From contig CAMAWD010000005.1 in the NCBI GenBank assembly GCA_945861785.1, positions 62,001 to 126,000 of the forward strand: a stretch of 64,000 nt of DNA, given 5' to 3'. The translations under genes were made by a program, and so were the position numbers. The notes under the pieces were generated by a model, which was not told the origin of the DNA, did not search any database, and saw nothing but the letters and a program-made list of their open reading frames with translations. This stretch comes from Rhodoferax sp. OV413. Its GTDB lineage: Bacteria > Pseudomonadota > Gammaproteobacteria > Burkholderiales > Burkholderiaceae_C. Shown here one piece after another: positions 46,738 to 55,713 of the stretch; positions within the stretch are counted from its first letter, which is position 1; each line of letters begins with the position of its first letter.

Positions 46738-47091
46738 TCAGGAGCCGCGGTAGGTGGAATAACTCCACGGACTCACCAGCAGCGGCACGTGGTAATGCTG
46801 GTCGGGATGCGCCACACCGAAGTCCAGCGCAACCAGGTTGAGAAAGTTCGGCTCCGGGAGCGCCACGCCCCTGGCCTGGAAATACCCGGCCACATCGAAC
46901 ACCAGCCGATAGGTTCCTCTGGCAAATTCAGCCGCCTCGAGCAAGGCTCCCCCGGGGTGGCGGCCATCATGGTTGAGCACGAACTGCTGCACCAGCGTTG
47001 CCTTGTCACCGATGGTGGTGTAGAGCGCAACCGCCATTCCCGCGGCCGGGCCACCGTGCATGGTGTCCAGGACATGTGTGCTCAATCCCAT
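46738..47091 (-). CDS. hiuH: 5-Hydroxyisourate hydrolase (transthyretin-like)
   Basis: 117 residues. Transthyretin-related signature: N-terminal LSTHVLDTMHG, central Arg and His (LNHDGRHPGG), HYHVPLLVSPWSYSTYRGS with the diagnostic C-terminal YRGS. Hydrolyses the PuuD product 5-hydroxyisourate to OHCU, the substrate of the UraD domain encoded at 48801. Starts 67 bp from the divergent gntR gene; a palindromic operator lies between. Confidence 0.96.
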   Translation of the reverse strand: MGLSTHVLDTMHGGPAAGMAVALYTTIGDKATLVQQFVLNHDGRHPGGALLEAAEFARGTYRLVFDVAGYFQARGVALPEPNFLNLVALDFGVAHPDQHYHVPLLVSPWSYSTYRGS

Positions 47092-47115
47092 GGTGCGCCC
47101 CCGAAGTTAAAAAAC

Positions 47116-47133
47116 AAAAGTGTATACACTTTT
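47116..47133. promoter_or_regulatory. Palindromic operator between hiuH and the GntR gene
   Basis: AAAAGTGTATACACTTTT is a perfect 18-bp palindrome with the GTGTATACAC core expected for GntR/FadR-subfamily regulators. It lies 25 bp from the gntR start and 24 bp from the hiuH start, so one site can control both divergent units, including autoregulation (inference). Confidence 0.7.
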
Positions 47134-47157
47134 CGGCCGCCGCGCTATCATTGCTTC

Positions 47158-47823
47158 ATGGATGCGTCTTCCACCAGCGTCATTGTTGCGGCCCTGACCA
47201 AGGCCATTGTGGAGCACCGCCTGCAGCCGGGAAGCAAACTGGCCGAGCAGAAACTGGCCGACCATTTCGGCGTTTCACGCACGCTGGTGCGCCAGGCATT
47301 GCTGCAGTTGTCACAGCACCAGCTGGTCACGCTGGAGCCGGCCCGCGGCGCCTTCGTGGCTGCCCCATCTGCAGACGAGGCACGCCAGGTATTCGCGGTG
47401 CGCCGCATGCTCGAATCCGAGATGACCCGCGCCTTCGTGCGCCAGGTCACGCCGGCCAAGATCCGTGCGCTGCGCGAACACATTGCGCAAGAGAAGCGCG
47501 CCATAGAGCAGGAAGATGCGCCAGGGCGCACCGAACTGCTGGGTGACTTCCATGTGCGCATGGCCGAACTGATGGACAACGAGGTGCTGGCCCACTTGTT
47601 AGGCCAGCTGATCTCGCGCTGCGCGCTGATCACGCTGATGTACCAGACGCCCCGCGCCGCCGCGCATTCCAATGACGAACACGTCGAGATCGTGCGCGCC
47701 CTGGCCGCCCACGACGAAGACCTGGCCGTGCGCCTGATGTCCGAGCACCTGCTGCATGTCGAGGAGAACCTGACCTTCGACCGCAAGGTGCCAAGCCACG
47801 ATATTTCCACCGCCTTGTCCTGA
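47158..47823 (+). CDS. GntR-family regulator (FadR/FCD subfamily) of purine degradation
   Basis: 221 residues. An N-terminal winged helix (LAEQKLADHFGVSRTLVRQALLQL) and a C-terminal FCD all-helical effector domain with metal-type His positions (DFHVRMAELMDNEVLAHLLG, MSEHLLHVEENL). It is first gene of the unit gntR-puuE-uraD/allC-M20 and divergent from hiuH. The inducer is probably a pathway intermediate such as allantoin or urate; which one cannot be told. Confidence 0.9.
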   Translation: MDASSTSVIVAALTKAIVEHRLQPGSKLAEQKLADHFGVSRTLVRQALLQLSQHQLVTLEPARGAFVAAPSADEARQVFAVRRMLESEMTRAFVRQVTPAKIRALREHIAQEKRAIEQEDAPGRTELLGDFHVRMAELMDNEVLAHLLGQLISRCALITLMYQTPRAAAHSNDEHVEIVRALAAHDEDLAVRLMSEHLLHVEENLTFDRKVPSHDISTALS

Positions 47824-47833
47824 GAGACCGCAC

Positions 47834-48796
47834 ATGCCCTCCCCTTTTTACAACACCACCCTGGGCTACCCGCGCGATCTCGTAGGTTATGGCCGCACCG
47901 TCCCGCACGCAGGCTGGCCAGGCGGTGCACGCATCGCATTGCAATTCGTGCTGAACTACGAAGAAGGTGCTGAAAACGCCGTGCTGCACGGTGACCCTGC
48001 GTCAGAGCAGTTCCTGTCCGAGATGTTCAACCCAGGCGCATTCCCTGACCGCCACCTGAGCATGGAGAGCATCTACGAATACGGATCGCGCGCAGGCGTG
48101 TGGCGCATCCTGCGCGAATTCGAACGCCGCAAACTGCCACTGACCGTCTTCGGGGTCAGCATGGCGCTGCAGCGGCACCCGGAACTCACCGCGGCATTCA
48201 AGGAACTCGGCCACGAGATCGCCTGCCATGGCTGGCGCTGGATCAGCTACCAGACGATGGACGAGGCGCTCGAGCGGGAACATATGCGCATCGGCATGGA
48301 CATCATCAGCCAGCTGACCGGCGAGCGGCCGCTGGGCTGGTACACCGGGCGCGACAGCCCCCACACGCGCCGGCTGGTAGCCGACTACGGCGGCTTCGAA
48401 TACGACAGCGACTACTACGGCGACGACCTGCCGTTCTGGATGCAGGTGCGCAAGACCGACGGCAGCGTCGTGCCTCAGCTTGTCGTGCCCTACACGCTCG
48501 ACACCAACGACATGCGTTTTTCCTCGGCCCAGGGTTTTGCCCAGGGCGACGATTTCTACACTTACCTGAAGGACGCATTCGACGTGTTGTATGCCGAAGG
48601 CGACCCACATGGCGCCAACGCACCCAAGATGCTGAGCATCGGCATGCACTGCCGGCTGCTGGGCCGGCCTGGCCGGATGCGCGCGTTGCAGAAGTTCCTT
48701 GACCATGTCCAGGGCCACAACCAGGTCTGGATCTGCCGGCGCCTGGACATCGCACGCCACTGGCGGCAGGTGCACCCGTTCCCGGTGGGAGCCTGA
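47834..48796 (+). CDS. puuE: Allantoinase PuuE (polysaccharide-deacetylase-like)
   Basis: 320 residues, the normal length for PuuE. Cofactor-independent allantoinase that hydrolyses allantoin to allantoate. Marks: opening NTTLGYPRDLVGYGR, IALQFVLNYEEGAEN, CHGWRWISY with the active-site His, and GWYTGRDSPHTRRL. Ten bases after gntR, four before uraD-allC. Confidence 0.95.
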   Translation: MPSPFYNTTLGYPRDLVGYGRTVPHAGWPGGARIALQFVLNYEEGAENAVLHGDPASEQFLSEMFNPGAFPDRHLSMESIYEYGSRAGVWRILREFERRKLPLTVFGVSMALQRHPELTAAFKELGHEIACHGWRWISYQTMDEALEREHMRIGMDIISQLTGERPLGWYTGRDSPHTRRLVADYGGFEYDSDYYGDDLPFWMQVRKTDGSVVPQLVVPYTLDTNDMRFSSAQGFAQGDDFYTYLKDAFDVLYAEGDPHGANAPKMLSIGMHCRLLGRPGRMRALQKFLDHVQGHNQVWICRRLDIARHWRQVHPFPVGA

Positions 48797-48800
48797 CGCC

Positions 48801-50582
48801 ATGCCACTTACGCTGGACCAACTCAATACCGCCCCGGCGGACGAGGCCGCCCGCATGCTGGCCGGCCTGCACGAACATTCCCCGTGGATTGCCGAACAGG
48901 CGCTGGCGCGCAGGCCGTTCCGGTCCCTGGCGCATCTCAAGCACTGCATGGTGCAGGTGCTCGCCGACGCCGGGCGCGATGCCCAGGTGGCGCTGATCCG
49001 GGCCCACCCGGAACTGGCCGGCAAGGCGATGGTCGACAACACACTCACGGCCGAATCGACCAACGAACAGGGCAAGGCAGGCCTGACCAGCTGCACACCC
49101 GATGAATTGGCACACATCTCCGAACTGAACGCAGCCTATATGGCCCGGTTCGGGTTTCCCTTCATTCTGGCGGTACGCGGCGCGCGCGGCACGGGCCTGT
49201 CCAAACGCGAGATACTGACCACCTTCGAACGTCGCCTGCTCAGCCACCCGCAGTTCGAGTTACAGGAATGCCTGCGCAACATCCACCGCATCGTCGAAAT
49301 CCGCCTGAACGACAAGTTCGGCTACCAGCCAGCGCTTGGCAACGATGTCTGGGATTGGCACGAGGCGCTCAGCGTCCACAGCGATCCGGGCTATGCCGAG
49401 AACGGACAGCTCACCGTCACCTACCTCACCGACGCCCACCGCGCCTGCGCGGCACAGCTCTGCGCGCAGATGCGCGACTGCGGTTTCGACGAGGTCGCGA
49501 TTGATGCCGTGGGCAATGTCGTCGGCCGCTACCATGCGGCGCAGGCGGGTGCACGCGCCCTGCTGACCGGCAGCCACTACGACACTGTTCGCAACGGCGG
49601 CAAGTACGACGGCCGCCTGGGAATCTTCGTTCCGATGGCCTGTGTGCGGGAACTGCACCGTGCCGGTCGTCGCCTGCCGTTCGCGATCGAAGTGGTCGGG
49701 TTCTCCGAAGAAGAGGGGCAACGCTACAAGGCGACCTTTCTCGGATCCGGCGCACTGACCGGGCAGTTCAACCAGGCCTGGCTGGAGCAGCAGGATACCG
49801 ACGGCATCACCATGCGGGCTGCCATGCAACATGCGGGCCTGAACGTCGCAGACATACCCGCATTGCGGCGCAATCCTCAGGCGTACCTGGGTTTCGTCGA
49901 GGTGCACATCGAGCAGGGGCCGGTGCTCAACGAGTTGGACCTGCCGCTGGGTATCGTCACCTCGATCAACGGCAGCGTGCGTTGCATTGTCGAGATCACC
50001 GGCACCGCCTGCCACGCCGGTACAACGCCAATGGACCGGCGCAGCGATGCTGCCGCTGCCGCTGCCGAGGTGGTGCTCGCAGCCGAGCAGCGCGCCTTGC
50101 AGGACGGCGATTCGGTCGCCACCGTGGGCCAGCTGCTGGTGCCCGGCGGCTCCATCAACGTGGTGCCCGGGCGCTGCCAGTTCTCGCTGGACATGCGCGC
50201 GCCAACAGATCCGCAACGGGACTGCCTCGTGCGCGACATCCTCGCCCACCTCGACACGGTGTGCGAACGGCGCCGGGCCCGCTGTACGGTCGAGGAGACC
50301 CTGCGCGCTTCGGCGGCGCCCAGCGCACCGGCATGGCAGGCACGCTGGGAGGCCGCCGTAGACGCCCTCGGCGTGCCCCTGCACCGCATGCCCAGCGGCG
50401 CCGGCCACGACGCCATGAAGCTGCACCAAGTGATGCCCCAAGCCATGCTGTTCGTGCGCGGCCAGAATTCCGGCATCAGCCACAACCCGCTCGAATCCAC
50501 GACCAGCGACGACATGCAGCTGGCCATCGACGCGTTCACCCACCTGCTCCACCAATTGGCCGACCAAGGCACGCAAGCATGA
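48801..50582 (+). CDS. Fused OHCU decarboxylase (UraD) and allantoate amidohydrolase (AllC)
   Basis: 593 residues joining two steps of urate degradation. Residues 1-~170 are UraD (RPFRSLAHLKHCM, RAHPELAGK with the catalytic His, TAESTNEQGKAGLTS, GLSKREILTTFERRL). Residues ~180-593 are an M20-type allantoate amidohydrolase with GSHYDTVRNGGKYDGRLGI, FSEEEGQRY, HIEQGPVLNE, CHAGTTPMDRRSD and PSGAGHDAM. Decarboxylation of OHCU to S-allantoin and the later hydrolysis of allantoate (after PuuE) thus share one chain. Start 48801 follows puuE by four bases. Confidence 0.93.
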   Translation: MPLTLDQLNTAPADEAARMLAGLHEHSPWIAEQALARRPFRSLAHLKHCMVQVLADAGRDAQVALIRAHPELAGKAMVDNTLTAESTNEQGKAGLTSCTPDELAHISELNAAYMARFGFPFILAVRGARGTGLSKREILTTFERRLLSHPQFELQECLRNIHRIVEIRLNDKFGYQPALGNDVWDWHEALSVHSDPGYAENGQLTVTYLTDAHRACAAQLCAQMRDCGFDEVAIDAVGNVVGRYHAAQAGARALLTGSHYDTVRNGGKYDGRLGIFVPMACVRELHRAGRRLPFAIEVVGFSEEEGQRYKATFLGSGALTGQFNQAWLEQQDTDGITMRAAMQHAGLNVADIPALRRNPQAYLGFVEVHIEQGPVLNELDLPLGIVTSINGSVRCIVEITGTACHAGTTPMDRRSDAAAAAAEVVLAAEQRALQDGDSVATVGQLLVPGGSINVVPGRCQFSLDMRAPTDPQRDCLVRDILAHLDTVCERRRARCTVEETLRASAAPSAPAWQARWEAAVDALGVPLHRMPSGAGHDAMKLHQVMPQAMLFVRGQNSGISHNPLESTTSDDMQLAIDAFTHLLHQLADQGTQA

Positions 50583-51805
50583 CCATCTACGAACAGACCG
50601 ACGCCTGGATCGACGCCCATTTCGACGAACAGGTCCGCTTTCTCCAGGAGCTGATCCGCGTACCCACCGACACACCCCCGGGCAACAACGCGCCGCACGC
50701 AGCACGCACGGCCGCCCTGCTGCACGACATGGGCATCGAGGCCGAGCAACACCCCGTGCCTGCGCACGAGGTGCGCGCCTGCGGCCTGGAGTCGGTCACC
50801 AACCTGGTGGTGCGCCGCAAGTACGGTCCGGGGCGCACCGTGCTGCTCAATGCGCACGGCGACGTGGTTCCCCCTGGCGACGGCTGGACGAAAGACCCCT
50901 ACGGCGGCGTGGTGGAAAGCGGCAGGGTCTACGGCCGTGCCGCAGCGGTCAGCAAGTGTGACTTCTCGACCTACACCTTTGCCACCCGCGCACTTGAAGC
51001 GGTGGCGAAGCCGGCCAAGGGCAGTGTCGAGCTCTTGTTCACCTACGACGAAGAGTTCGGCGGCGAAGTCGGGCCTGCGTGGCTGCTCAAGCACAAGATC
51101 ATCCACCCCGACCTCATGATTGCGGCCGGTTTCAGCTACCAGGTGATCACCGCCCACAACGGTTGCCTGCAGATGGAGGTGACGGTGCACGGCAAAATGG
51201 CCCACGCCGCCATTCCCGATTCTGGCGTCGATGCGATGCAGGCCGCGGTGGCCATCCTCAATACGCTGTACGCACAGAACACCCTGTACCAGTCCATCAC
51301 GTCCCAGGTTGAGGGCATCAACCACCCGTACCTCAACGTGGGCCTGATTGAAGGCGGCACCAACACCAACGTGGTGCCCGGGCGTGTGAGCTTCAAGCTC
51401 GACCGGCGCATGATTCCCGAGGAGAACCCGGCCGAGGTCGAAGCCACGCTGCGCAAGCTGATCCAGGACACGGCGGCCACACGGCCCGGCGTGAGCGTCG
51501 ATGTCAAGCGCATCCTGCTGGCCAACGCGATGCGCCCGCTGCCCGGCAACGCACCACTGGTGCAGGCGATCCAGAAACATGGTGAACAGGTGTTCGGCGA
51601 GCCGATCCCCGCGCTGGGCACACCGCTGTACACCGATGTGCGAATTTTCTGCGAAGCCGGCATTCCCGGGGTGATCTACGGCGCGGGCCCGCGCACCGTG
51701 CTGGAGTCACATGCCAAACGCGCCGACGAGCGACTGGAACTGGACGACCTGCGGCGCGCCACCAAGGTGATTGCACGCGCACTGCACGATCTGCTGGCGG
51801 CCTGA
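50579..51805 (+). CDS. M20-family amidohydrolase (ArgE/DapE-like)
   Basis: 408 residues. Zn-hydrolase fold: first metal motif LNAHGDVVPPGDGW, catalytic Glu TYDEEFGGEVGP, dimerisation domain HGKMAHAAIPDSGVDAM, and a TNTNVVPGR segment. Where most M20 enzymes have GRGxxDxKG (bridging Asp), this one reads YGRAAAVSKCDF, a variant that shifts or replaces the Asp. Cotranscribed (4-bp overlap) after uraD-allC, so the substrate is probably a ureide or carbamoyl amino acid; exact reaction unknown. Confidence 0.88.
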   Translation: MTIYEQTDAWIDAHFDEQVRFLQELIRVPTDTPPGNNAPHAARTAALLHDMGIEAEQHPVPAHEVRACGLESVTNLVVRRKYGPGRTVLLNAHGDVVPPGDGWTKDPYGGVVESGRVYGRAAAVSKCDFSTYTFATRALEAVAKPAKGSVELLFTYDEEFGGEVGPAWLLKHKIIHPDLMIAAGFSYQVITAHNGCLQMEVTVHGKMAHAAIPDSGVDAMQAAVAILNTLYAQNTLYQSITSQVEGINHPYLNVGLIEGGTNTNVVPGRVSFKLDRRMIPEENPAEVEATLRKLIQDTAATRPGVSVDVKRILLANAMRPLPGNAPLVQAIQKHGEQVFGEPIPALGTPLYTDVRIFCEAGIPGVIYGAGPRTVLESHAKRADERLELDDLRRATKVIARALHDLLAA

Positions 51806-51819
51806 TCGCCACGGCCCGG

Positions 51820-54483
51820 TCAGGCCGGCCGGGATGCGCCATCGGCATCGGCAACCGCAATCACGCGGGGCGCCGCGCCCATGTCACGCCACGCCGCGGG
51901 GTGGCAGGTGAACAGCAACACCTGGTGGCGTTGCGCCGCGTCGAACAGCACCCGCTTCATCTGCGCCAGGCGCTGGTCGTCGCTGTGGACCAGTGCGTCG
52001 TCCAGAATGACCAGGGTGGGTCGGCCAGCTTCCTTGAGCAGGTCGGCATACGCCAGGCGGCTGATCACGCCCATCTGCTCGCGGGCGCCGAAACTCAGGT
52101 TGTGCACCGGGCCGGATTCAGCGCCCCGGTTGCCGACGCGGGTCAGTTGCCCCGGAGCAAGGTTTTCGCCGATGTCCAGGCTGGCCCCGGGAAACAGCAA
52201 CTGCAGGTAGTGGTCCACGTGCTTGTGCAAGGGCGCTTGCAGGCGCCGTGTGAGTTCGCTGCGCCTGGACTGCAGCAAATTGAACAGCAGATCGAGCGCG
52301 TCGGCGCGCAACTTGACTTCTGCACAGCGGCGCGTGGCGGCCTGGGCCCGAACCGCCTGTTCGGCCCGTTCCTCCTCCAGGCCCTGCGCGCCGGCTTCCT
52401 CGAGTTTGCCCTGGAGCAAGGTCATGCTGGTCTGCCGCTCGCCAAACGCACGCTCGGCCTGCTCGGCGCTGCGCCGGAACCGCTCGACGTCCTGGGCCAG
52501 GATATCGGGCCGGGCCTGTTCCACTTCACCCTGCCCGGACCTGATGCGCAGTTGCAGGGTGTCACGCTCAGAACGCACCAGCAGCATTTTCCGACCGAGC
52601 TCGCGCTCGCGTTGGCGCCGGGCGGGATCGTTCAGCAAATCCTGCAAAGTGGCGTGTTCACGGTGTGCCGCGTCGCGCTGCGTGCGTGCAGTGTTCAGCG
52701 CCTGCTGTGCGTCGAGCGCCTGCTGTGTGATGCGCTCCAGGTGGACATTCGCGGCCTTCTGCTGCGTTATGGCAGGTTCCAGCAGCGGGGCCGGACGGCC
52801 GTCTGGCGGCGCAGGGAGCTGGGCCAGTTGGTTACCGGCCTCGCTGCTGCGCGCCGTGGTTTCACCAAGTTCGCCACGCAATCCATCCAGCCCGCGGGGC
52901 GCAAGGTTGGCCAACGCTTTTTCGCCATGCACGATGTCCTTCAAGGCCTGCTGGTGGTTGGCGAAACGGGCCTCGGCCGCGTCCAGGTCCGGCACGCCCA
53001 GGCGCTGCAGCAGGCCCAGTTGCAGCGCCTGCTGGCGTTCCTGCTCGCGCGCCAGGTCCGCAAGATCGGCACCGCCGGGGATGATCTGCAAACGGCCGGC
53101 GCTGCCCAGATCCAGCTCCGCGGCAGCAGTCACCAGTTTTTCCCCGGCTCCAAAAAGCCGCTGGCCACCCAGCATGACGGAACTGTCTGGCGCGATATCG
53201 AAAACCACCCGCGTGGCTGCAGCCTCCTGGCGGATGCGCAGTTCTGCGATCCGGGCGTGCTGCTCGCGCAGTCGCACGAGGTCTGCACGGGCGAGTTCGG
53301 ATTCCACAGCGAGCCGGCGCAACGCGTGCAACTGCTCCAGTTCGGCCGACGCCCGTGCCAGGACATCGGCCAACGACGCGACACGCGCCTGTGTTTCGTT
53401 TTGGCGTCGCAACAGCCCGTCGCGCAGTTCTTCCTGCCGGGCCAGTGCCAACTCGAAATCAGCGCGCTCACAGGCAGCCTGGGCAGCGCGGCGCGCCAGC
53501 GTCCAGGGTGTCTCTGCCGACGCTGCCGCCGCCAGCCGGCGTTCAGCCTGTTCCAGCTCGGAGGCACGTTGCCCGAGGGCCCGCTGTTGTACGTCGTAAC
53601 CCGCAATCTGTTCTTCGACCAGCGCCAGGTTGTCATCGAGCCGCTTGAGCGACGTTGCGTCGCCATCGATGCGTGCCTTCAGCGCATCGATGGCGGCAAG
53701 CTGCCCCGCTGCCTCCTGCTGCCGCGCGCGAAAATCCTCCCAGGGCCTGGTGCCAGCATCGGCTGCATGTTCGGCACGCATCTGGCCAAGTTGGTCCACC
53801 TGGTGGCGGTACTGCACGATTCGGGCGTCGAGTTCCGCCACGCGCGCATTGGCGACATCGCGCTCACCGATTGCCTCGGCATAGGCACCGCGTGGCCGCG
53901 CCGTGGAAGTGAGCAGGCGCTCGCGCTCGGCGCGCACACGGTCGATCACGTCGTCACCCTGGCTGCTGGCCACCTCGCTGACCGACTGTTCGAGCGCCTT
54001 GCGCAGATGGTCGGTGGCGTTGCCAACCGGCTCGGTGATGTCCTGGGCGCCACCCTGTTCGATCCACAAGAGGCCGGGAATTCCCCAGTGTTCGGGGCGG
54101 CTCGCGCCCTTGCCGGCAAACCGGAACCCCAGCAGTTCGGCCAGGTGCTGCTCGGCCTCTTCGCCATCGAGCTGCTGCGCCCCGGCCTGGAGTTCACAAC
54201 GCTTGCGGTGCATGAAACTCTTGCGCAGCCGGTAGTCGGCGCCACCGACCGAGAAGTCCAGCTCGACTGTCGGTGCGGCCGAAGGTTCGCCCCAGGGCAG
54301 CAGGTCGTCCACGCTGGCGGAGCGGTGCCGCTCGAAGAAGGCCGCGCGGATGGCGCGAACCAGGGTGCTTTTACCAGCCTCGTTGGGACCCGCAAACAGG
54401 TTCAGGCCAGGGGCGAGGCCCGCAAGCTCGAAGGGCTGGCGAAACTGCCGCAATTGCTCGACGCGCAGCCGCTGCAGCCTCAT
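51820..54483 (-). CDS. SbcC/YhaN-like AAA ATPase with long coiled coil
   Basis: 887 residues from ATG 54483. N-terminal ATPase half with FAGPNEAGKST (Walker A) and a long Gln/Glu/Ala/Arg-rich coiled-coil region (about residues 190-700). The C-terminal half carries signature NLSFGAREQ and Walker B LVILDDALVHSDD. No CxxC zinc hook is visible at the coil centre, unlike SbcC/Rad50, so it resembles YhaN. Works with the nuclease encoded upstream (ATGA overlap) in double-strand-end processing (inference). Confidence 0.88.
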   Translation of the reverse strand: MRLQRLRVEQLRQFRQPFELAGLAPGLNLFAGPNEAGKSTLVRAIRAAFFERHRSASVDDLLPWGEPSAAPTVELDFSVGGADYRLRKSFMHRKRCELQAGAQQLDGEEAEQHLAELLGFRFAGKGASRPEHWGIPGLLWIEQGGAQDITEPVGNATDHLRKALEQSVSEVASSQGDDVIDRVRAERERLLTSTARPRGAYAEAIGERDVANARVAELDARIVQYRHQVDQLGQMRAEHAADAGTRPWEDFRARQQEAAGQLAAIDALKARIDGDATSLKRLDDNLALVEEQIAGYDVQQRALGQRASELEQAERRLAAAASAETPWTLARRAAQAACERADFELALARQEELRDGLLRRQNETQARVASLADVLARASAELEQLHALRRLAVESELARADLVRLREQHARIAELRIRQEAAATRVVFDIAPDSSVMLGGQRLFGAGEKLVTAAAELDLGSAGRLQIIPGGADLADLAREQERQQALQLGLLQRLGVPDLDAAEARFANHQQALKDIVHGEKALANLAPRGLDGLRGELGETTARSSEAGNQLAQLPAPPDGRPAPLLEPAITQQKAANVHLERITQQALDAQQALNTARTQRDAAHREHATLQDLLNDPARRQRERELGRKMLLVRSERDTLQLRIRSGQGEVEQARPDILAQDVERFRRSAEQAERAFGERQTSMTLLQGKLEEAGAQGLEEERAEQAVRAQAATRRCAEVKLRADALDLLFNLLQSRRSELTRRLQAPLHKHVDHYLQLLFPGASLDIGENLAPGQLTRVGNRGAESGPVHNLSFGAREQMGVISRLAYADLLKEAGRPTLVILDDALVHSDDQRLAQMKRVLFDAAQRHQVLLFTCHPAAWRDMGAAPRVIAVADADGASRPA

Positions 54484-55613
54484 GCGGGGGCGCCCGGTAT
54501 GGCCTGGCGCTCGGACAAGATCCCGGCCAGCACGGCCAGGGCATGGGCGGCCACGGCGGCGGTGTCCGCAGGGCCGACCTGGCGGTCGCGCAAGTCGGTG
54601 ATGACCTCGCCCAGGTAGCCGTCGGCCTTCAGTGCGGCGATGTCGTCCTCCGTGGGCATCAACCGCAATGCAGCCAGATCGGTGAGGAGGCAGCGCGCCC
54701 TGGCTTCGGTGACGCCGAACGCGGCACGCAAACGCTGCAACCCAGCCAGATCGACGTCGCCGCTGACGACAAGGCTCAGCACATCGTCGGCGCCCAGGGC
54801 GGCCAGGCGGTCGATGACGGCCTGCACGTCGCTCTCCACCGCCAGTGCGTGTTCCCACGTTTGCCACCGGAAGCGCCCGGTCGCGATCTGTTCCACGCGG
54901 GGCTCGGCGCCGGGTGCATCGATCTCCACCAGCAAAGCAAAACCCGGCGCGTTGCCCTTGAACCGATCGGGCTCCGGCGTGCCGCTGTACCAGGTGCGCG
55001 GGTCCACCTGCCGGCAACCGTGCCAGTCACCCAGTGCGAGGTAGTCGAGCCGGGCGCGTGTGGCCCGGTCAGGCGCGATCGGATTGGCCGAATCGATGTC
55101 CGGCGCCAGAATGCCCTGCACACTGCCATGCGCCAGCCCGATCCGCAACTGGCCAGGCACAGTGGGCGCACCGTCGAACCACGTGGTCAGGTCGTTGTAG
55201 GTGTGGCGCTGGGCCAGTGGCGCGGCCAGTGCCGAAAAGCCGAGCTCCGGAAAAGCCAGCACGCCGGGTTGCAGTGCGAGGTGCAGGTTGCCCGGGAGCA
55301 CGCCCAGCCGCGCCGCGCGTGTCCAGACGCTCTCGGCGAGTGCAGCGTCGTGGTTGCCAGGGATCATCAGCCACGGGCCTGCAAACCCTTCCATGGCGTT
55401 GAACAACTGGCGGATCGTACGGTCGGCAACCGTCTGGGCGTCGAACACATCGCCCGCCACCAGCACGGCATCGACCCGGTGTTCAACGGCCAGCCGGGCA
55501 AGGGTTTCGACCACCGCCAGGCGCGCCTGCGCAAGTGGCACGGCATCATCGGCCGGAAACTGGCCGTACTGGCGTCCGATCTGCCAGTCGGCGGTGTGGA
55601 GGAAACGGGGCAC
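54480..55613 (-). CDS. SbcD/YhaO-like DNA repair metallophosphoesterase
   Basis: 377 residues if the GTG at 55613 (VPRFLHTADWQIG) is the start; ATG 55649 is an alternative 12 codons longer, neither with a strong Shine-Dalgarno. Metallophosphoesterase motifs: HTADWQIGR, GDVFDAQ, GNHD and ALGDWHGCR. The cap domain follows. Forms an operon with the ATPase at 51820. SbcD-type exonucleases trim DNA ends and hairpins. Confidence 0.88.
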   Translation of the reverse strand: MPRFLHTADWQIGRQYGQFPADDAVPLAQARLAVVETLARLAVEHRVDAVLVAGDVFDAQTVADRTIRQLFNAMEGFAGPWLMIPGNHDAALAESVWTRAARLGVLPGNLHLALQPGVLAFPELGFSALAAPLAQRHTYNDLTTWFDGAPTVPGQLRIGLAHGSVQGILAPDIDSANPIAPDRATRARLDYLALGDWHGCRQVDPRTWYSGTPEPDRFKGNAPGFALLVEIDAPGAEPRVEQIATGRFRWQTWEHALAVESDVQAVIDRLAALGADDVLSLVVSGDVDLAGLQRLRAAFGVTEARARCLLTDLAALRLMPTEDDIAALKADGYLGEVITDLRDRQVGPADTAAVAAHALAVLAGILSERQAIPGAPA

Positions 55614-55713
55614 GGGGGAATCGTAGCACCGGCAGTGACCCGCTAACATCCAGGCTCACACTGAACGCACAAACTGTGTGCTCAGCGTGCAGACCCAAAA
55701 TCGATAAGCCACC

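Noticed and set aside
51901-54618. 905-codon plus-strand open frame
   Set aside because: Antisense of the coiled-coil ATPase; His/Gln/Leu-rich shadow without any recognisable motif.
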